NCBI GenBank assembly: GCA_044425575.1 | Contig: JAWXVE010000013.1 | Location: 1-40,821 of the forward strand | DNA: 40,821 bases | Reading direction: 5' to 3' | DNA from: JAWXVE01 sp044425575 | GTDB taxonomy: Bacteria > Bacillota > Clostridia > Lachnospirales > Lachnospiraceae | Shown here: piece after piece, positions 7,167 through 16,700 of the stretch | Position numbering within the stretch: position 1 is the stretch's first letter | How the letters are laid out: each line of letters begins with the position of its first letter | The notes under the pieces: model-generated | Databases searched by the model: none | Told to the model about the DNA's origin: nothing | What the model saw: only the letters and a program-made list of their open reading frames with translations | Made by a program: the position numbers and the translations under genes

Positions 7167-8747
7167 TTGAGATTTGATGAATTAGAAATTAGTAGTAGCA
7201 TTATGCGTGGTGTAAAAGAAATGGGATTTGAAGAGGCGAGTCCAATTCAAGAAAAGGCAATTCCCGTTTTATTAGAAGGAAAAGATGTAGTAGGTCAAGC
7301 GCAAACAGGAACCGGCAAGACAGCAGCATTTTCCATTCCTGTTCTAGAAAAGATAGATATAGATAATAAAAACTTGCAAGCAATTATTCTGTGTCCAACA
7401 AGAGAACTTGCTATTCAAGTAGCAGATGAGGTTCGTAAAATCAGTCGATTCACCCATGGACTTAAGATTCTTCCAGTATATGGTGGTCAAGATATTGTAA
7501 AACAAATTCGTTCTCTTAAATCAGGGGTTCAGATTATGATTGGAACACCAGGACGTGTCATGGATCACATGAGACGTAAAACAATTAAATTCAATCATGT
7601 ACACAGTGTTGTATTAGATGAAGCAGATGAAATGTTAAATATGGGATTCCGCGATGATATTGAAACTATATTGCGAGAAACGCCAGAAGAGAGACAAACC
7701 GTTCTATTTTCTGCAACTATGCCAAAACCAATTATGGATATTGCAAGAAAGTACCAAAAGAATGCAGAAATTGTTCGTGTGGTCAAGAAAGAACTAACAG
7801 TAGCTAACATCGAACAGTATTATATGGAAGTAAAGCCTGGTAAGAAAGATGAAATCTTATCGCGTTTATTAGACATTTATAATCCAAAGCTTTCTGTGGT
7901 ATTTTGTAATACTAAGAAGAAAGTGGATGAATTAGCGTCGGAATTACAAGGGCGAGGCTATTTTGCAGAAGGATTACATGGTGATTTAAAGCAGCAACAA
8001 CGCGACCGAGTTATGGATAGTTTCCGAAAGGGTCGTACCGAGATTCTTATTGCTACCGATGTGGCGGCTAGAGGAATTGACGTAGATGATATAGATATTG
8101 TCTTTAATTATGACATTCCTCAAGATGAGGAGTATTATGTGCATCGCATTGGAAGAACAGGGCGTGCGGGAAGAACAGGACTGGCATTTTCTTTTGTGCG
8201 AGGCAAGGAAGTATATAAGTTAAAAGATATCCAAAGATATTGTAAGACAGTTATTAAGGCGAAGCAAGCACCATCGCTCCATGATGTAACGCAGACAAGA
8301 GTGGTGAATTTATTTAAAGAGATTGACACCATTATTAAAGAAGAAGACCTTAGTAAAATAATTACTATGATTGAAGATCATATTAATGACGAAGATTATA
8401 CAGCTATGGATGTGGCAGCAGCATTTTTGAAAACTTACTTAGATTCCAAAGAATCTACTGATGACAAAGATGATATCTACACTTTAGAAGATACAGGTGC
8501 TTCTAATGGCATGGTGCGATTATTCATTAATATAGGAAAGAATCATAAGGCTACACCAGCTAATATATTAGGAGCCATTGCTGGAGAAACAGGTATTTCT
8601 GGAAGACTGGTAGGGTCCATTAATATGTATGATAAGTATACATTTGTGGAAGTTCCTTCTAATGTGGCAAAAGAAGTTTTGACTGCAATGAAGAATGCAA
8701 AGATTAAGGGGAAAACAATTAATATTGAGCCAGCAAACCAAAAATAG
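7167..8747 (+). CDS. DEAD-box RNA helicase with DbpA-type RNA-binding domain
   Basis: An ATP-dependent RNA helicase of the DeaD/DbpA/CshA group, 526 aa. The Q motif is near residues 22-28 (EEASPIQ), Walker A is AQTGTGKT (45-52), motif II DEAD is at 151-154, SAT at 181-183 and motif VI HRIGRTGRAGR near 325. Residues about 447-524 form the DbpA RNA-binding domain (RLFINIGKNHKATPANILGA), which in family members contacts structured RNA such as 23S rRNA or ribosome precursors. The start is TTG at 7167, seven bases after AAGGAG; no ATG fits the Q-motif spacing. Likely role: ribosome assembly or RNA decay. It appears monocistronic. Confidence 0.93.
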   Translation: MRFDELEISSSIMRGVKEMGFEEASPIQEKAIPVLLEGKDVVGQAQTGTGKTAAFSIPVLEKIDIDNKNLQAIILCPTRELAIQVADEVRKISRFTHGLKILPVYGGQDIVKQIRSLKSGVQIMIGTPGRVMDHMRRKTIKFNHVHSVVLDEADEMLNMGFRDDIETILRETPEERQTVLFSATMPKPIMDIARKYQKNAEIVRVVKKELTVANIEQYYMEVKPGKKDEILSRLLDIYNPKLSVVFCNTKKKVDELASELQGRGYFAEGLHGDLKQQQRDRVMDSFRKGRTEILIATDVAARGIDVDDIDIVFNYDIPQDEEYYVHRIGRTGRAGRTGLAFSFVRGKEVYKLKDIQRYCKTVIKAKQAPSLHDVTQTRVVNLFKEIDTIIKEEDLSKIITMIEDHINDEDYTAMDVAAAFLKTYLDSKESTDDKDDIYTLEDTGASNGMVRLFINIGKNHKATPANILGAIAGETGISGRLVGSINMYDKYTFVEVPSNVAKEVLTAMKNAKIKGKTINIEPANQK

Positions 8748-8834
8748 GTTGAGTTCATAAAATCTTAATAATAATTAAGAAAATATTCCTAGTATCTTTC
8801 TTGTGAATTCTGTAGAATACGGTTATAGCTACAT

Positions 8835-8873
8835 TTGTTAAGAATGAAAAAGCTGTCTATACTAACAGTATAG
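8835..8873 (+). promoter_or_regulatory. Promoter with overlapping palindrome before the lipoprotein gene
   Basis: TTGTTA (8835-8840) and TATACT (8858-8863) are 17 bases apart. A perfect inverted repeat CTATACT-AAC-AGTATAG (8857-8873) covers the -10 and the transcription start, as expected for a repressor operator. Confidence 0.65.
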
Positions 8874-8897
8874 AGAAACCAAGGAGGTTAAGAAAGT

Positions 8898-9440
8898 ATG
8901 AAGAAATTATTTATGGTAGCAGTTGGTGTAATCATGTCGTTGGCATTAGTGGGATGTACGGCGACAGAGGAAGTGGCAGAAAGCCCGAACAAAGATATTG
9001 AACTACAAACAGTAGTGGACAATATTAAGAATGCATATGGTACTATGTATTATCCTAACATGGTAGTGGAAGGTGAGATGATTGAAGAGTTCTATGGTCT
9101 TACGGAAGATATGTATGATGAGGTATTCATTGAGATTCCAATGATCTCAGGGCAGAGTGATATCTTAATGGCAATTAAAGTGGCAGACGGACAACAAGAA
9201 GCGGTATTAGAACTTGTAACGAATTATCGAGACACACTAGTTAATGATATGCTTCAATATCCATCAAACCAATTAAAGTTACAAGCATCCAAAGTCATTG
9301 AGTACGACGGATTCATCTTCTTAGTATCTCTTGGTGAGATTCCTATGGAAGTAGAAGAAGAAGGGGAAGAAGCGGTAATCGCCAAAGCGGCAGAAATGAA
9401 TGCTATTGCAGAAGAAGCAATTGCAGCCATTTTAGAATAG
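8898..9440 (+). CDS. DUF4358 family lipoprotein
   Basis: The 180-aa protein has a lipoprotein signal peptide with lipobox LVGC, giving lipid-modified Cys20. The mature part matches the DUF4358 pattern (a VVDNIKNAYG start, an EEFYGL segment, then an IPMISGQSD strand and an AVLELVTNYRDTLVNDMLQYP helix). Function is unknown; the family is common in Lachnospiraceae and sits on the outer face of the membrane. The C-terminus is acidic (EVEEEGEEAV). The AAGGAGG site nine bases before ATG supports the start. Confidence 0.8.
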   Translation: MKKLFMVAVGVIMSLALVGCTATEEVAESPNKDIELQTVVDNIKNAYGTMYYPNMVVEGEMIEEFYGLTEDMYDEVFIEIPMISGQSDILMAIKVADGQQEAVLELVTNYRDTLVNDMLQYPSNQLKLQASKVIEYDGFIFLVSLGEIPMEVEEEGEEAVIAKAAEMNAIAEEAIAAILE

Positions 9441-9445
9441 AGTTA

Positions 9446-10498
9446 TTATAATTTAATAAGATTTGTATCTTGCATGAAATTGATCTCGCTATATAACATG
9501 ATAACGTGATCGATTTCATGTTTTTCTATATAATCAGATACACGGCCATTGTAATGGCGCAGGTCAATGAGGTGAGTGGTCTCATAATGATTGGCAAGGA
9601 GCGTAGCAAAACTATTGCCAAAGGAATCTTTTACAATTAAGATGGATTCATCTGAATCCACAGTTTCGTTTGTAATGAGAGTAAGTCCGTGGTTCCCATC
9701 TAGATAGTATACATACTGGTCGCCTGTTGCTAAAGCAGGATCGCTATAAAGTGAATCACTAGTGATTGCATCATCGTAGGTCACATGAAAAGTATTAGGA
9801 GTTGCAAAAGTGACAATGGTGTCATAAACGTTGGCATAATTAATCTTGCGGTAGGTGCTTCCTAGAAAATGCTCACTTGCAGTGGTGGCTTCGTAAGGAA
9901 GAGGAGTCTCTACTAATTCTTGGTATACTAAATAGGCACCCCATAATGTCCAGTGGTGATCTGTTCGGTAATAGATATACTCGTCTTGGGTATGATACAG
10001 TATATTAGAAGCAAGGGAACGATTCTCTAGTTCCGATAACTGACTTGACCAATCCATATGGTAACTGCCCCAAGGTAGGTAATCGGTCAATACTTGGCTT
10101 GCAGATGGTATTAATAGTAGGGTAGCATTATACTCATTGATAAAAGCGTTGGTGTAGGCAATGTTTTTATCAATTTGTTCTTCTGAAAAATCTGCTTGGG
10201 TGTAGCGATGGATTAAGTAGTTGTCTTGTGCAAGGTAGACTTGTTCAATACAGTTTTTCTTGAAAAAATTCTTATCCCATGAAGTTTTAAAGGCAATCCA
10301 AGAGTTCCGAAAAGGGAATTGATCGTTGCAATAAGCATCAAGGTCTTCTGTGTAGGAACTGCTAAACAGTGCTTTCGTAGAAAAAGTGGGAAGCGTTTGC
10401 AACATGCGGTTTTCATAAGAAGAATAAGTATTGTCTGGTAAAAGAAGTGAGCTAACAAGTCCAATACCCAAGAAGGTAAGAAAAATATATTTGATCAT
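9446..10498 (-). CDS. DHHW family protein, partner of the MBOAT acyltransferase
   Basis: A 350-aa exported protein with an N-terminal membrane segment (about residues 3-20). It carries YRTDHHWTLWGAYL with the DHHW signature at 180-183 and a later KDSFGNSF motif, which together form an AlgJ/AlgX-like SGNH hydrolase-fold active site (Asp-His plus Ser). Family members receive acetyl groups handed across the membrane by an MBOAT protein and transfer them to a surface polysaccharide. It starts 21 bases after the stop of the MBOAT gene, so the two form an operon. The acetylated polymer cannot be told from the sequence. Confidence 0.85.
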   Translation of the reverse strand: MIKYIFLTFLGIGLVSSLLLPDNTYSSYENRMLQTLPTFSTKALFSSSYTEDLDAYCNDQFPFRNSWIAFKTSWDKNFFKKNCIEQVYLAQDNYLIHRYTQADFSEEQIDKNIAYTNAFINEYNATLLLIPSASQVLTDYLPWGSYHMDWSSQLSELENRSLASNILYHTQDEYIYYRTDHHWTLWGAYLVYQELVETPLPYEATTASEHFLGSTYRKINYANVYDTIVTFATPNTFHVTYDDAITSDSLYSDPALATGDQYVYYLDGNHGLTLITNETVDSDESILIVKDSFGNSFATLLANHYETTHLIDLRHYNGRVSDYIEKHEIDHVIMLYSEINFMQDTNLIKL

Positions 10499-10519
10499 AA
10501 GGTCCCTTTCTGAAGTTGA

Positions 10520-11851
10520 TTAGAATCGAAAATATAAAAATGGATTATAGGAACTTTCCACAATATAAGCAATGGAAAGAAGCATTAACGTAGTGTAAAC
10601 GATGGATTGCGAAATAGGACTTTTATTGATTCGATTCATAACTTTGCGTGTTATATTGGTAGAGGCAATGAGACAGAGTAACATTACAATGCCATAATTA
10701 CGAACTAAGAACAAAAAGCTCTCATCATAAAGACCATTGGCTCCAAATAGATATGCGTAAAAGGACCACACACTTTCATAAGATTCAAATGCAAAAAGGA
10801 CCCAACCCATTAATAAAATAAATACGGTATAAATATAAGAAACAAAGTTTGGCAAACGCTTGAGAACATCCTGTAAGATGAATTTCTCAAGAATTAAGAT
10901 TAGACCAAAATAAAGTCCCCATAAGAAATAATTACTACTAGTTCCGTGCCAGATTCCAGTTAAGCCCCACACGATTAAAATGTTGCGTATCGTCCGGCAA
11001 GTTCCGTGACGGTTTCCTCCAAGAGGAATGTACACGTATTCTTTGAACCAAGTAGTCAAGCTGATGTGCCAACGTTGCCAGAAATCTGAAATAGAAGTCG
11101 CAAGAAAAGGCTTATTAAAGTTAAGAGGAAAGTGAAAGCCAAACATAAGGCCTAGTCCAATTGCCATATTGGAATAGCCTACAAAATCAAAATAGACTTG
11201 TAGAGAAAAAGCGATTATAAGAAATATGGCAGATAATGTACTAGGCATTGTAATCATGCCACTTTGGAATTCTTCAAAGGCTAGTCCGATATTATTAGCG
11301 AGCAACACTTTTTGCGCGAGGCCGATTAAGAAAAGAGGAATCCCTTGGCTTAGATTTTCCTTGCGGTTTAATAATTCATGTTCGATGGTTTCGTAACGCA
11401 CAATTGGTCCTGCAATTAATTGTGGGAATAACGTTACATAGGTGGCAAAAGATAAGAAGTTAGTTTGAGCTTTTACTTTGCCGCGGTACACATCAATGGT
11501 ATAAGACATAGTCTGGAATGTGTAAAAGGAAATACCGATTGGTAAAGGCAATAGTCCACTATATTTGAATATAATTAATAAAGATAGATTAATGAAGATA
11601 GAACAACTTAGATAGAATTGGGCCAGTTTCCACTTGGCCCTTTGTTTTGCACCAGTAACGAGAAGCCCTAAAGAGTAGTCTACTATAGTAGAGAAGACCA
11701 TGAGTAGGACAAAAATAGGTTCTCCCCAAGCATAGAAAAAGAGAGAGCCAATCACTAGAACAAGATTTCTGAGTTGTCCTTTTGCAAGAAAATAGAGTAA
11801 TAATATAATTGGTAGAAAATAAAACATAAATGTAACACTACTAAAAACCAT
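10520..11851 (-). CDS. MBOAT family O-acyltransferase (AlgI-like)
   Basis: A 443-aa polytopic membrane protein that moves acyl (usually acetyl) groups from the cytoplasm to an extracellular polymer. It shows the family signatures DYSLG (58-62), SDFWQRWHISLTTWFKEYVY with His262, IPLGGNRHG, and GLTGIWHGTSSNYFLWG with the catalytic His302. An in-frame ATG 60 bases upstream would lengthen the protein to 463 aa, but GAGGTTATT directly before ATG 11851 and the family N-terminus (MVFSSVTFMFYFLPI) favour the shorter form. A TATACT -10 on the minus strand (11896-11891) may belong to its promoter. Paired with the DHHW gene downstream. Confidence 0.88.
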   Translation of the reverse strand: MVFSSVTFMFYFLPIILLLYFLAKGQLRNLVLVIGSLFFYAWGEPIFVLLMVFSTIVDYSLGLLVTGAKQRAKWKLAQFYLSCSIFINLSLLIIFKYSGLLPLPIGISFYTFQTMSYTIDVYRGKVKAQTNFLSFATYVTLFPQLIAGPIVRYETIEHELLNRKENLSQGIPLFLIGLAQKVLLANNIGLAFEEFQSGMITMPSTLSAIFLIIAFSLQVYFDFVGYSNMAIGLGLMFGFHFPLNFNKPFLATSISDFWQRWHISLTTWFKEYVYIPLGGNRHGTCRTIRNILIVWGLTGIWHGTSSNYFLWGLYFGLILILEKFILQDVLKRLPNFVSYIYTVFILLMGWVLFAFESYESVWSFYAYLFGANGLYDESFLFLVRNYGIVMLLCLIASTNITRKVMNRINKSPISQSIVYTTLMLLSIAYIVESSYNPFLYFRF

Positions 11852-12055
11852 AATAACCTCAACCATTTCATAAACTTGATTTGTGGTATTAGTATAACAT
11901 ACTGCACCCAAAACATACAGAGAAGTAAACTTAATTATTTCTTAATGTTTTTTCCGCTTTTAACTTCATATTTATGCGTTATAGTAAGAGCGCAACAACG
12001 AAAGCACAAATACTTAACATTTGATGCTAGACAAAAAGGAGGATTTTGGTAGGTC

Positions 12056-12084
12056 TTGACGAATGCAGGGGAGGCTGATAGCAT
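12056..12084 (+). promoter_or_regulatory. Candidate promoter of the first oxidoreductase gene
   Basis: TTGACG (12056-12061) and TAGCAT (12079-12084) are 17 bases apart, about 60 bases before the gene. The -35 is good and the -10 poor. Confidence 0.4.
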
Positions 12085-12144
12085 AGTGAGGAACGAGAAC
12101 GCCAATAGGAATAGGTTGAATCTATGTAGGAAAGGGGAGAAGAA

Positions 12145-13257
12145 ATGAGAGAGAATCAAGAAGTAAAATATGCCGTAGTAGGAACAGGTTATTTTGGAGC
12201 AGAGCTGGCAAGGTTGATACAAGCGCTTCAGGGGGCACGGGTAGTGGCTGTTCTAGATCCTCAAAACGGTGAGGAAATTGCGAACGAAATTGGCTGTGGA
12301 GTAGAGGTGACCTTAGATGCACTATATAATAGAAGAGATATTGATGCAGTCATTGTTGCAACACCTAATTATTTGCATAAAGAACCCGTAATTCAAGCGG
12401 CTAAACAGGGGATTCATGTGTTCTGTGAAAAACCAATTGCTCTTTGTTATGCAGATTGTAATGAAATGGTGGAAACATGTAAAGAACATGGTGTGGTTTT
12501 TATGGCAGGTCATGTAATGAATTTTTTCCGTAGCGTTCGCCATGCAAAGCAGTTGATTGAAGAAGGGGTAATTGGAGAAGTGCTATACTGCCATTCGGCA
12601 AGAAATGGGTGGGAAGAGCCACAAGAATCCATTAGTTGGAAGAAAAGACGTTCTAAGTCAGGTGGACACTTATACCATCACATCCATGAATTAGATTGTA
12701 TTCAATTTCTCATGGGAACGCCAGAAACTGTTACTATGACGGGTGGTAATGTAGCTCACAGTGGAGAAAAGTTTGGTGATGAAGATGATATGCTTTTCAT
12801 TAACTTAGAATTCCAAGGAAATCGATATGCATTATTAGAATATGGATCTGCCTATCATTTTACGGAACACTATGTGCTAATACAAGGAACAAAGGGAGCC
12901 ATTCGCATTGATATGAATCAAGTGGTTATGACGGTCAAAACTGCTAACGGCATAGAAGAGTATACAGTTCATGAGTCAGTAGACGAAGATTATAATAGAA
13001 GAGCGATTAATCAGGGTGCAGATATGGATGGAGCGATTATGTATGGCAGTCCAGGTAAGAAACCACCGCTATGGCTACATACTGTTATGAAAAATGAAAT
13101 GAAATTCTTTCATCAAGTGATGTGTGGGGTAGAAGTAACCAAAGAATTCATGCCGCTCTTAACAGGCGAAGCAGCAAAATCTGCAATTGCTACAGCCGAT
13201 GCCTGTACAATTTCTCTAAAAGAAGATAGAAAAGTAAAACTTTCTGAGATAATTTAA
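12145..13257 (+). CDS. Gfo/Idh/MocA family NAD(P)-dependent oxidoreductase
   Basis: A 370-aa protein with the Rossmann motif GTGYFGAELA near residues 14-23 and the family signature CEKPIAL (about residues 94-100), whose lysine is catalytic. The C-terminal domain includes GGHLYHHIHELDC, giving the expected active-site histidine. Relatives oxidise or reduce sugars, inositols or their derivatives. The substrate cannot be inferred: the neighbours are surface acetylation genes and a chitinase, and the gene appears to stand alone. The ATG follows AGGAAAGGGGAG. Confidence 0.82.
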   Translation: MRENQEVKYAVVGTGYFGAELARLIQALQGARVVAVLDPQNGEEIANEIGCGVEVTLDALYNRRDIDAVIVATPNYLHKEPVIQAAKQGIHVFCEKPIALCYADCNEMVETCKEHGVVFMAGHVMNFFRSVRHAKQLIEEGVIGEVLYCHSARNGWEEPQESISWKKRRSKSGGHLYHHIHELDCIQFLMGTPETVTMTGGNVAHSGEKFGDEDDMLFINLEFQGNRYALLEYGSAYHFTEHYVLIQGTKGAIRIDMNQVVMTVKTANGIEEYTVHESVDEDYNRRAINQGADMDGAIMYGSPGKKPPLWLHTVMKNEMKFFHQVMCGVEVTKEFMPLLTGEAAKSAIATADACTISLKEDRKVKLSEII

Positions 13258-13471
13258 ACAAAAACATATTGGTAAAAACTGGGTGTCATAAATAAAAAAA
13301 GTTATCGTATATAATTGGGAAACGTTAAAAATACATGTAATTAAAGGGCTTTAAAATAAATCGGCTATGCAAGTTGATGAAATTGTGTAAATCTAGTGAA
13401 ATATTTATCAGGCAATGTTAAAAATGTAACAAAAAATATTGAAAAAATCAGAAAAAGTTTAGCAATATTGC
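13258..13471. other. AT-rich upstream region of the chitinase gene
   Basis: There is no ORF or clear terminator here. A cre-like sequence, GGGAAACGTTAAAA (13317-13330), matches the CcpA consensus at most positions, and a second AAACGTT core (about 13488-13494) lies in the spacer of the chitinase promoter. Both are below consensus and only suggestive of catabolite control. Confidence 0.3.
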
Positions 13472-13500
13472 TTGACAAGCAAAAGGTTAAACGTTATAAT
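13472..13500 (+). promoter_or_regulatory. Consensus promoter of the chitinase gene
   Basis: A perfect TTGACA (13472-13477) and perfect TATAAT (13495-13500) are spaced by 17 bases, the strongest promoter in the window. Transcription should start near 13507, leaving a leader of about 240 nt that holds the riboswitch. Confidence 0.9.
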
Positions 13501-13530
13501 TCACTTACAAGTTAGGGAAAGAACTACATA

Positions 13531-13614
13531 CATAGGTAAAATCGTTGTGAGGCGATGGCACAAAACTATAGGGACTTTTAATTGTATTGATCAGATAAAA
13601 GTTAGCCAGCTGCA
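13531..13614 (+). promoter_or_regulatory. Probable cyclic-di-GMP-I (GEMM) riboswitch aptamer
   Basis: The order of conserved blocks matches GEMM-I: AGGTAAA (13534-13540), a short P2 hairpin ATCG/CGAT (13541-13544 with 13553-13556), the joining block GGCACAAAACTATAGGGACT (compare the usual GACGCAAAGCTATAGGGACT), a P3 arm closed by CTA/TAG and ACTTTTA/TAAAAGT (13574-13580 with 13596-13602), and the 3' block AGCCAGCTGC (13604-13613). Several positions differ from consensus, so this is a divergent member. It would link chitinase synthesis to c-di-GMP, the messenger of the sessile state. Recognised by eye, not by a covariance model. Confidence 0.6.
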
Positions 13615-13660
13615 AAACCTAAGTACATCTTGTGCGGGTGTCGTGTAGTTGGCTTTCTTG
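13604..13660 (+). promoter_or_regulatory. Riboswitch expression platform hairpin
   Basis: The 3' block of the aptamer, AGCCAGCTGCA (13604-13614), can pair over 11 bp (three G-U) with TGTAGTTGGCT (13644-13654), followed by TTCTTGG. Aptamer folding and this hairpin compete for the same bases. With its short U-rich tail the hairpin could be a weak terminator, which would make c-di-GMP an activator of expression. A second hairpin, CTTAGTAT/ATACTAAG (13670-13677 with 13691-13698), lies before the ribosome binding site. Confidence 0.45.
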
Positions 13661-13747
13661 GTGTAAATACTTAGTATTGAACAGGTTATCATACTAAGAA
13701 GTAAGGGAACATTATCAATTATCAATCACAATGGAGGGAACGGATTT

Positions 13748-16700
13748 ATGAAAAGGAAACTTTTATCGCTAGTTCTAGCATGTTCAATGGTTGCATCGAT
13801 CTTAATGCCAACCTCAACAGCTTCAGCAACGACAACAAGTTCAACCACAGAATTACGCAACGTAATGTATTACGGCGACTGGTCAATTTGGGGAGGACAA
13901 GGAAACTTCTACCCAACTGATATGCCAGCAGATTTGTACACACATTTAAATTACGCATTTATGGATTTTGATGCAGATGGTAACTTAATCTTCTGTGACA
14001 CAGATGCAGCTACATCTGCCAGCCTTGGACAATCAGGTGTTACATGGGGAGATGTAAACGCAGGTTTACTACCAGCACTAACAAGCTTAAGAGCTGACAA
14101 CCCTAACATGAAAATTGGTATTTCAGTAGGTGGATGGTCGAAATCAGGTGACTTCTCAGCTATGGCAGCAAGTGACACAGCACGTGCAAACTTTGTATCA
14201 CAAATCGTTGCATTTGTAGAGTACACAGGAATGGATTTCGTAGATATTGACTGGGAATATCCAGCATCAGTTCGTGAACCAGACTACGTTGATAATGCAA
14301 ATGACGAAGGTACACCAGACGCAACTGAAGCAGACAAAGAGAACTACATCATCTTACTACAAGATTTAAGAGATGCTCTTGATGAAGCAGGTGCAGAAAT
14401 CGGTAAAACTTACGAATTATCAGTTGCATTACCAATCGACCGTACTAAGCTTGAAAACGGTGTTGATGTAGACGCAATGTTCGATATTATCGACTTTGGT
14501 AACTTGATGACTTACGATGCAAGAGGTGCATGGGATACAAACTCAGGTCACCAAACAGCATTATATGGCAATCCTGATGATCCAATGTACGATTACGGAT
14601 ACAGCATTGACCAAACAGTTCAATACATGATTGAAGAAGGAGCTCCTTCAGAAAAACTTGTTATTGGTGCAGCATTCTACACACGTGGATGGGAATCAGT
14701 TTCTGACGACGGCGGAGTATCAGATATGCCAGGATTATTCGGAACAGCAGAAATCGCAAACCTTGATGCAGACCAAACAGAATCTAGAGGTGCATCTAAC
14801 GAAGCAGCACTTTCAAATGGAGATGGCGGAAGAAATGGTGGTATCTGGGCATACAGAAGCCTTGACGCACTAAACGCTTCTTACTCAGGATTAGTTGAGT
14901 ACTGGGATGATGTAGCACAAGCCCCATACTTATACAATGGTTCAGCATTCTTTACATATGACAACGTACAATCAGTAACTGCTAAAGCAAACTATGCAGT
15001 AGAAAATAACTTAGGTGGTGTAATCTCTTGGATGGCTTCTAACGATGCTACAACAACATCTACACAAAGAGATGAACTTACATCAGCGATTTACGAAGGA
15101 CTTTACGGAACAGCAGATTTACCAGACAATGAAATTATTGTTACTCCACTTGATTTAGATGTAAGTGTAACAGAATTAACAGAATCTTGGGGATCAACAG
15201 TTGGATATACTATTACAATTACTAATAACGAAACAGCAACAGAAACAAACGCAGTATTACAAGCAGTAGAAGCTCAAAAAGAAACAATCATGCTTCCAAA
15301 ACTTTACATTGATAACAACGGTGTCGACCTTGTAGCAAGCGGATACGGCGCAGGTACTGTTACAAATGAAGATGGAATCACAGTAGTAGATTTAGGTTCA
15401 GTATATGATAACAAATTAATAGCTCAAGGTGCAAGCATTTCATTTAGCTTAGCATACTCTGGTAGTACAGAACTTGACATGGATAACTTAGAATCAATCG
15501 AACTTGTTCAAAGAACTTATACAGGTGGAACAGAAATTAATCCACAAGTAATCTACGGAGAATCAACAGATGTAGCTACTAACTCAACACCAGTATTCTC
15601 AGGAACATCTAATAGAACATTAGAATTCGGAGCAGAATTTGACATTCTTGATGGCGTAGCAGCTACTGATAAAGAAGATGGTGACTTAACAGATAGTATC
15701 GTAGTAACAGGTGATGTAGACACAAGTGTTGCAGGAAGTTACACAGTAACATACACAGTAACAGATAGCGAAGGCGCAACAGCAACAGCATCTCGCAAGA
15801 TTACTGTAAATGAAGAAGTAATCGAAGAAGAGCTAGAAGAAGAAGAGCTAGAAGAAGAAGAGGAAGAAGACGATTTCGACTTTGACTTTGGCGAACTAGA
15901 CTTCGGTGTTGGACAAGGTATTGAATGGGAAACAGGAATCTTTGCTCCATTCGCAGATATGGGCGCTTGGGTTACCGATGCAACTTATTCAAACAGTGGT
16001 GCATTAGACTTAGGTCAAGTAATGGACGACACAGGAATTAAATACTTCAATGCAGGTTTCATTAATGCAGTAGATAGCTCAGTGAACGAAGATGGCGTCT
16101 TGAATTGGGGATTCGGTGGATACGAAATCTTATCAGAAGATGATGGACAAAACGATTCACAATACAACGGAATTAAAGAAGCAATTGCAGATGTACGTGC
16201 AAACGGTGGTGATGTAGTTATCTCTATCGGTGGATTAAACGAAGGGAACTTCTTCCAGTACACAGATGATTTAGATGTTCTAGTAAATACATATGTCGAA
16301 ATTATCGACGGATTTAACCTAACTCGTATTGACCTTGATATTGAAGGTGGAGCACAAGGTTATGCAATGAATGAATTAAATGCAGAAGCTATGAAATTAG
16401 TACAGGATGAAACTGGCGTAGAAGTAGTTCTTACATTACCAGTACTTCCAACAGGTTTAACAGAATCCTTAGGATTACCTACACTTCAAGCTTACCTTGA
16501 CGCAGGCGTTGATGTAGAAGCAGTTAATATTATGGCAATGTGCTACGGAACAAGCTTTGGTGACTATGCAGATGCAACAGTAGAAGCAATTGATAGCACA
16601 ATGGAACAAATCAAAGATGCTTACAAAGAAGTAGGAATTACTTTAACAGATGAAGAAGCATACGCAAAGGTTGCTATTACAACTTCAATTGGTTATGAAG

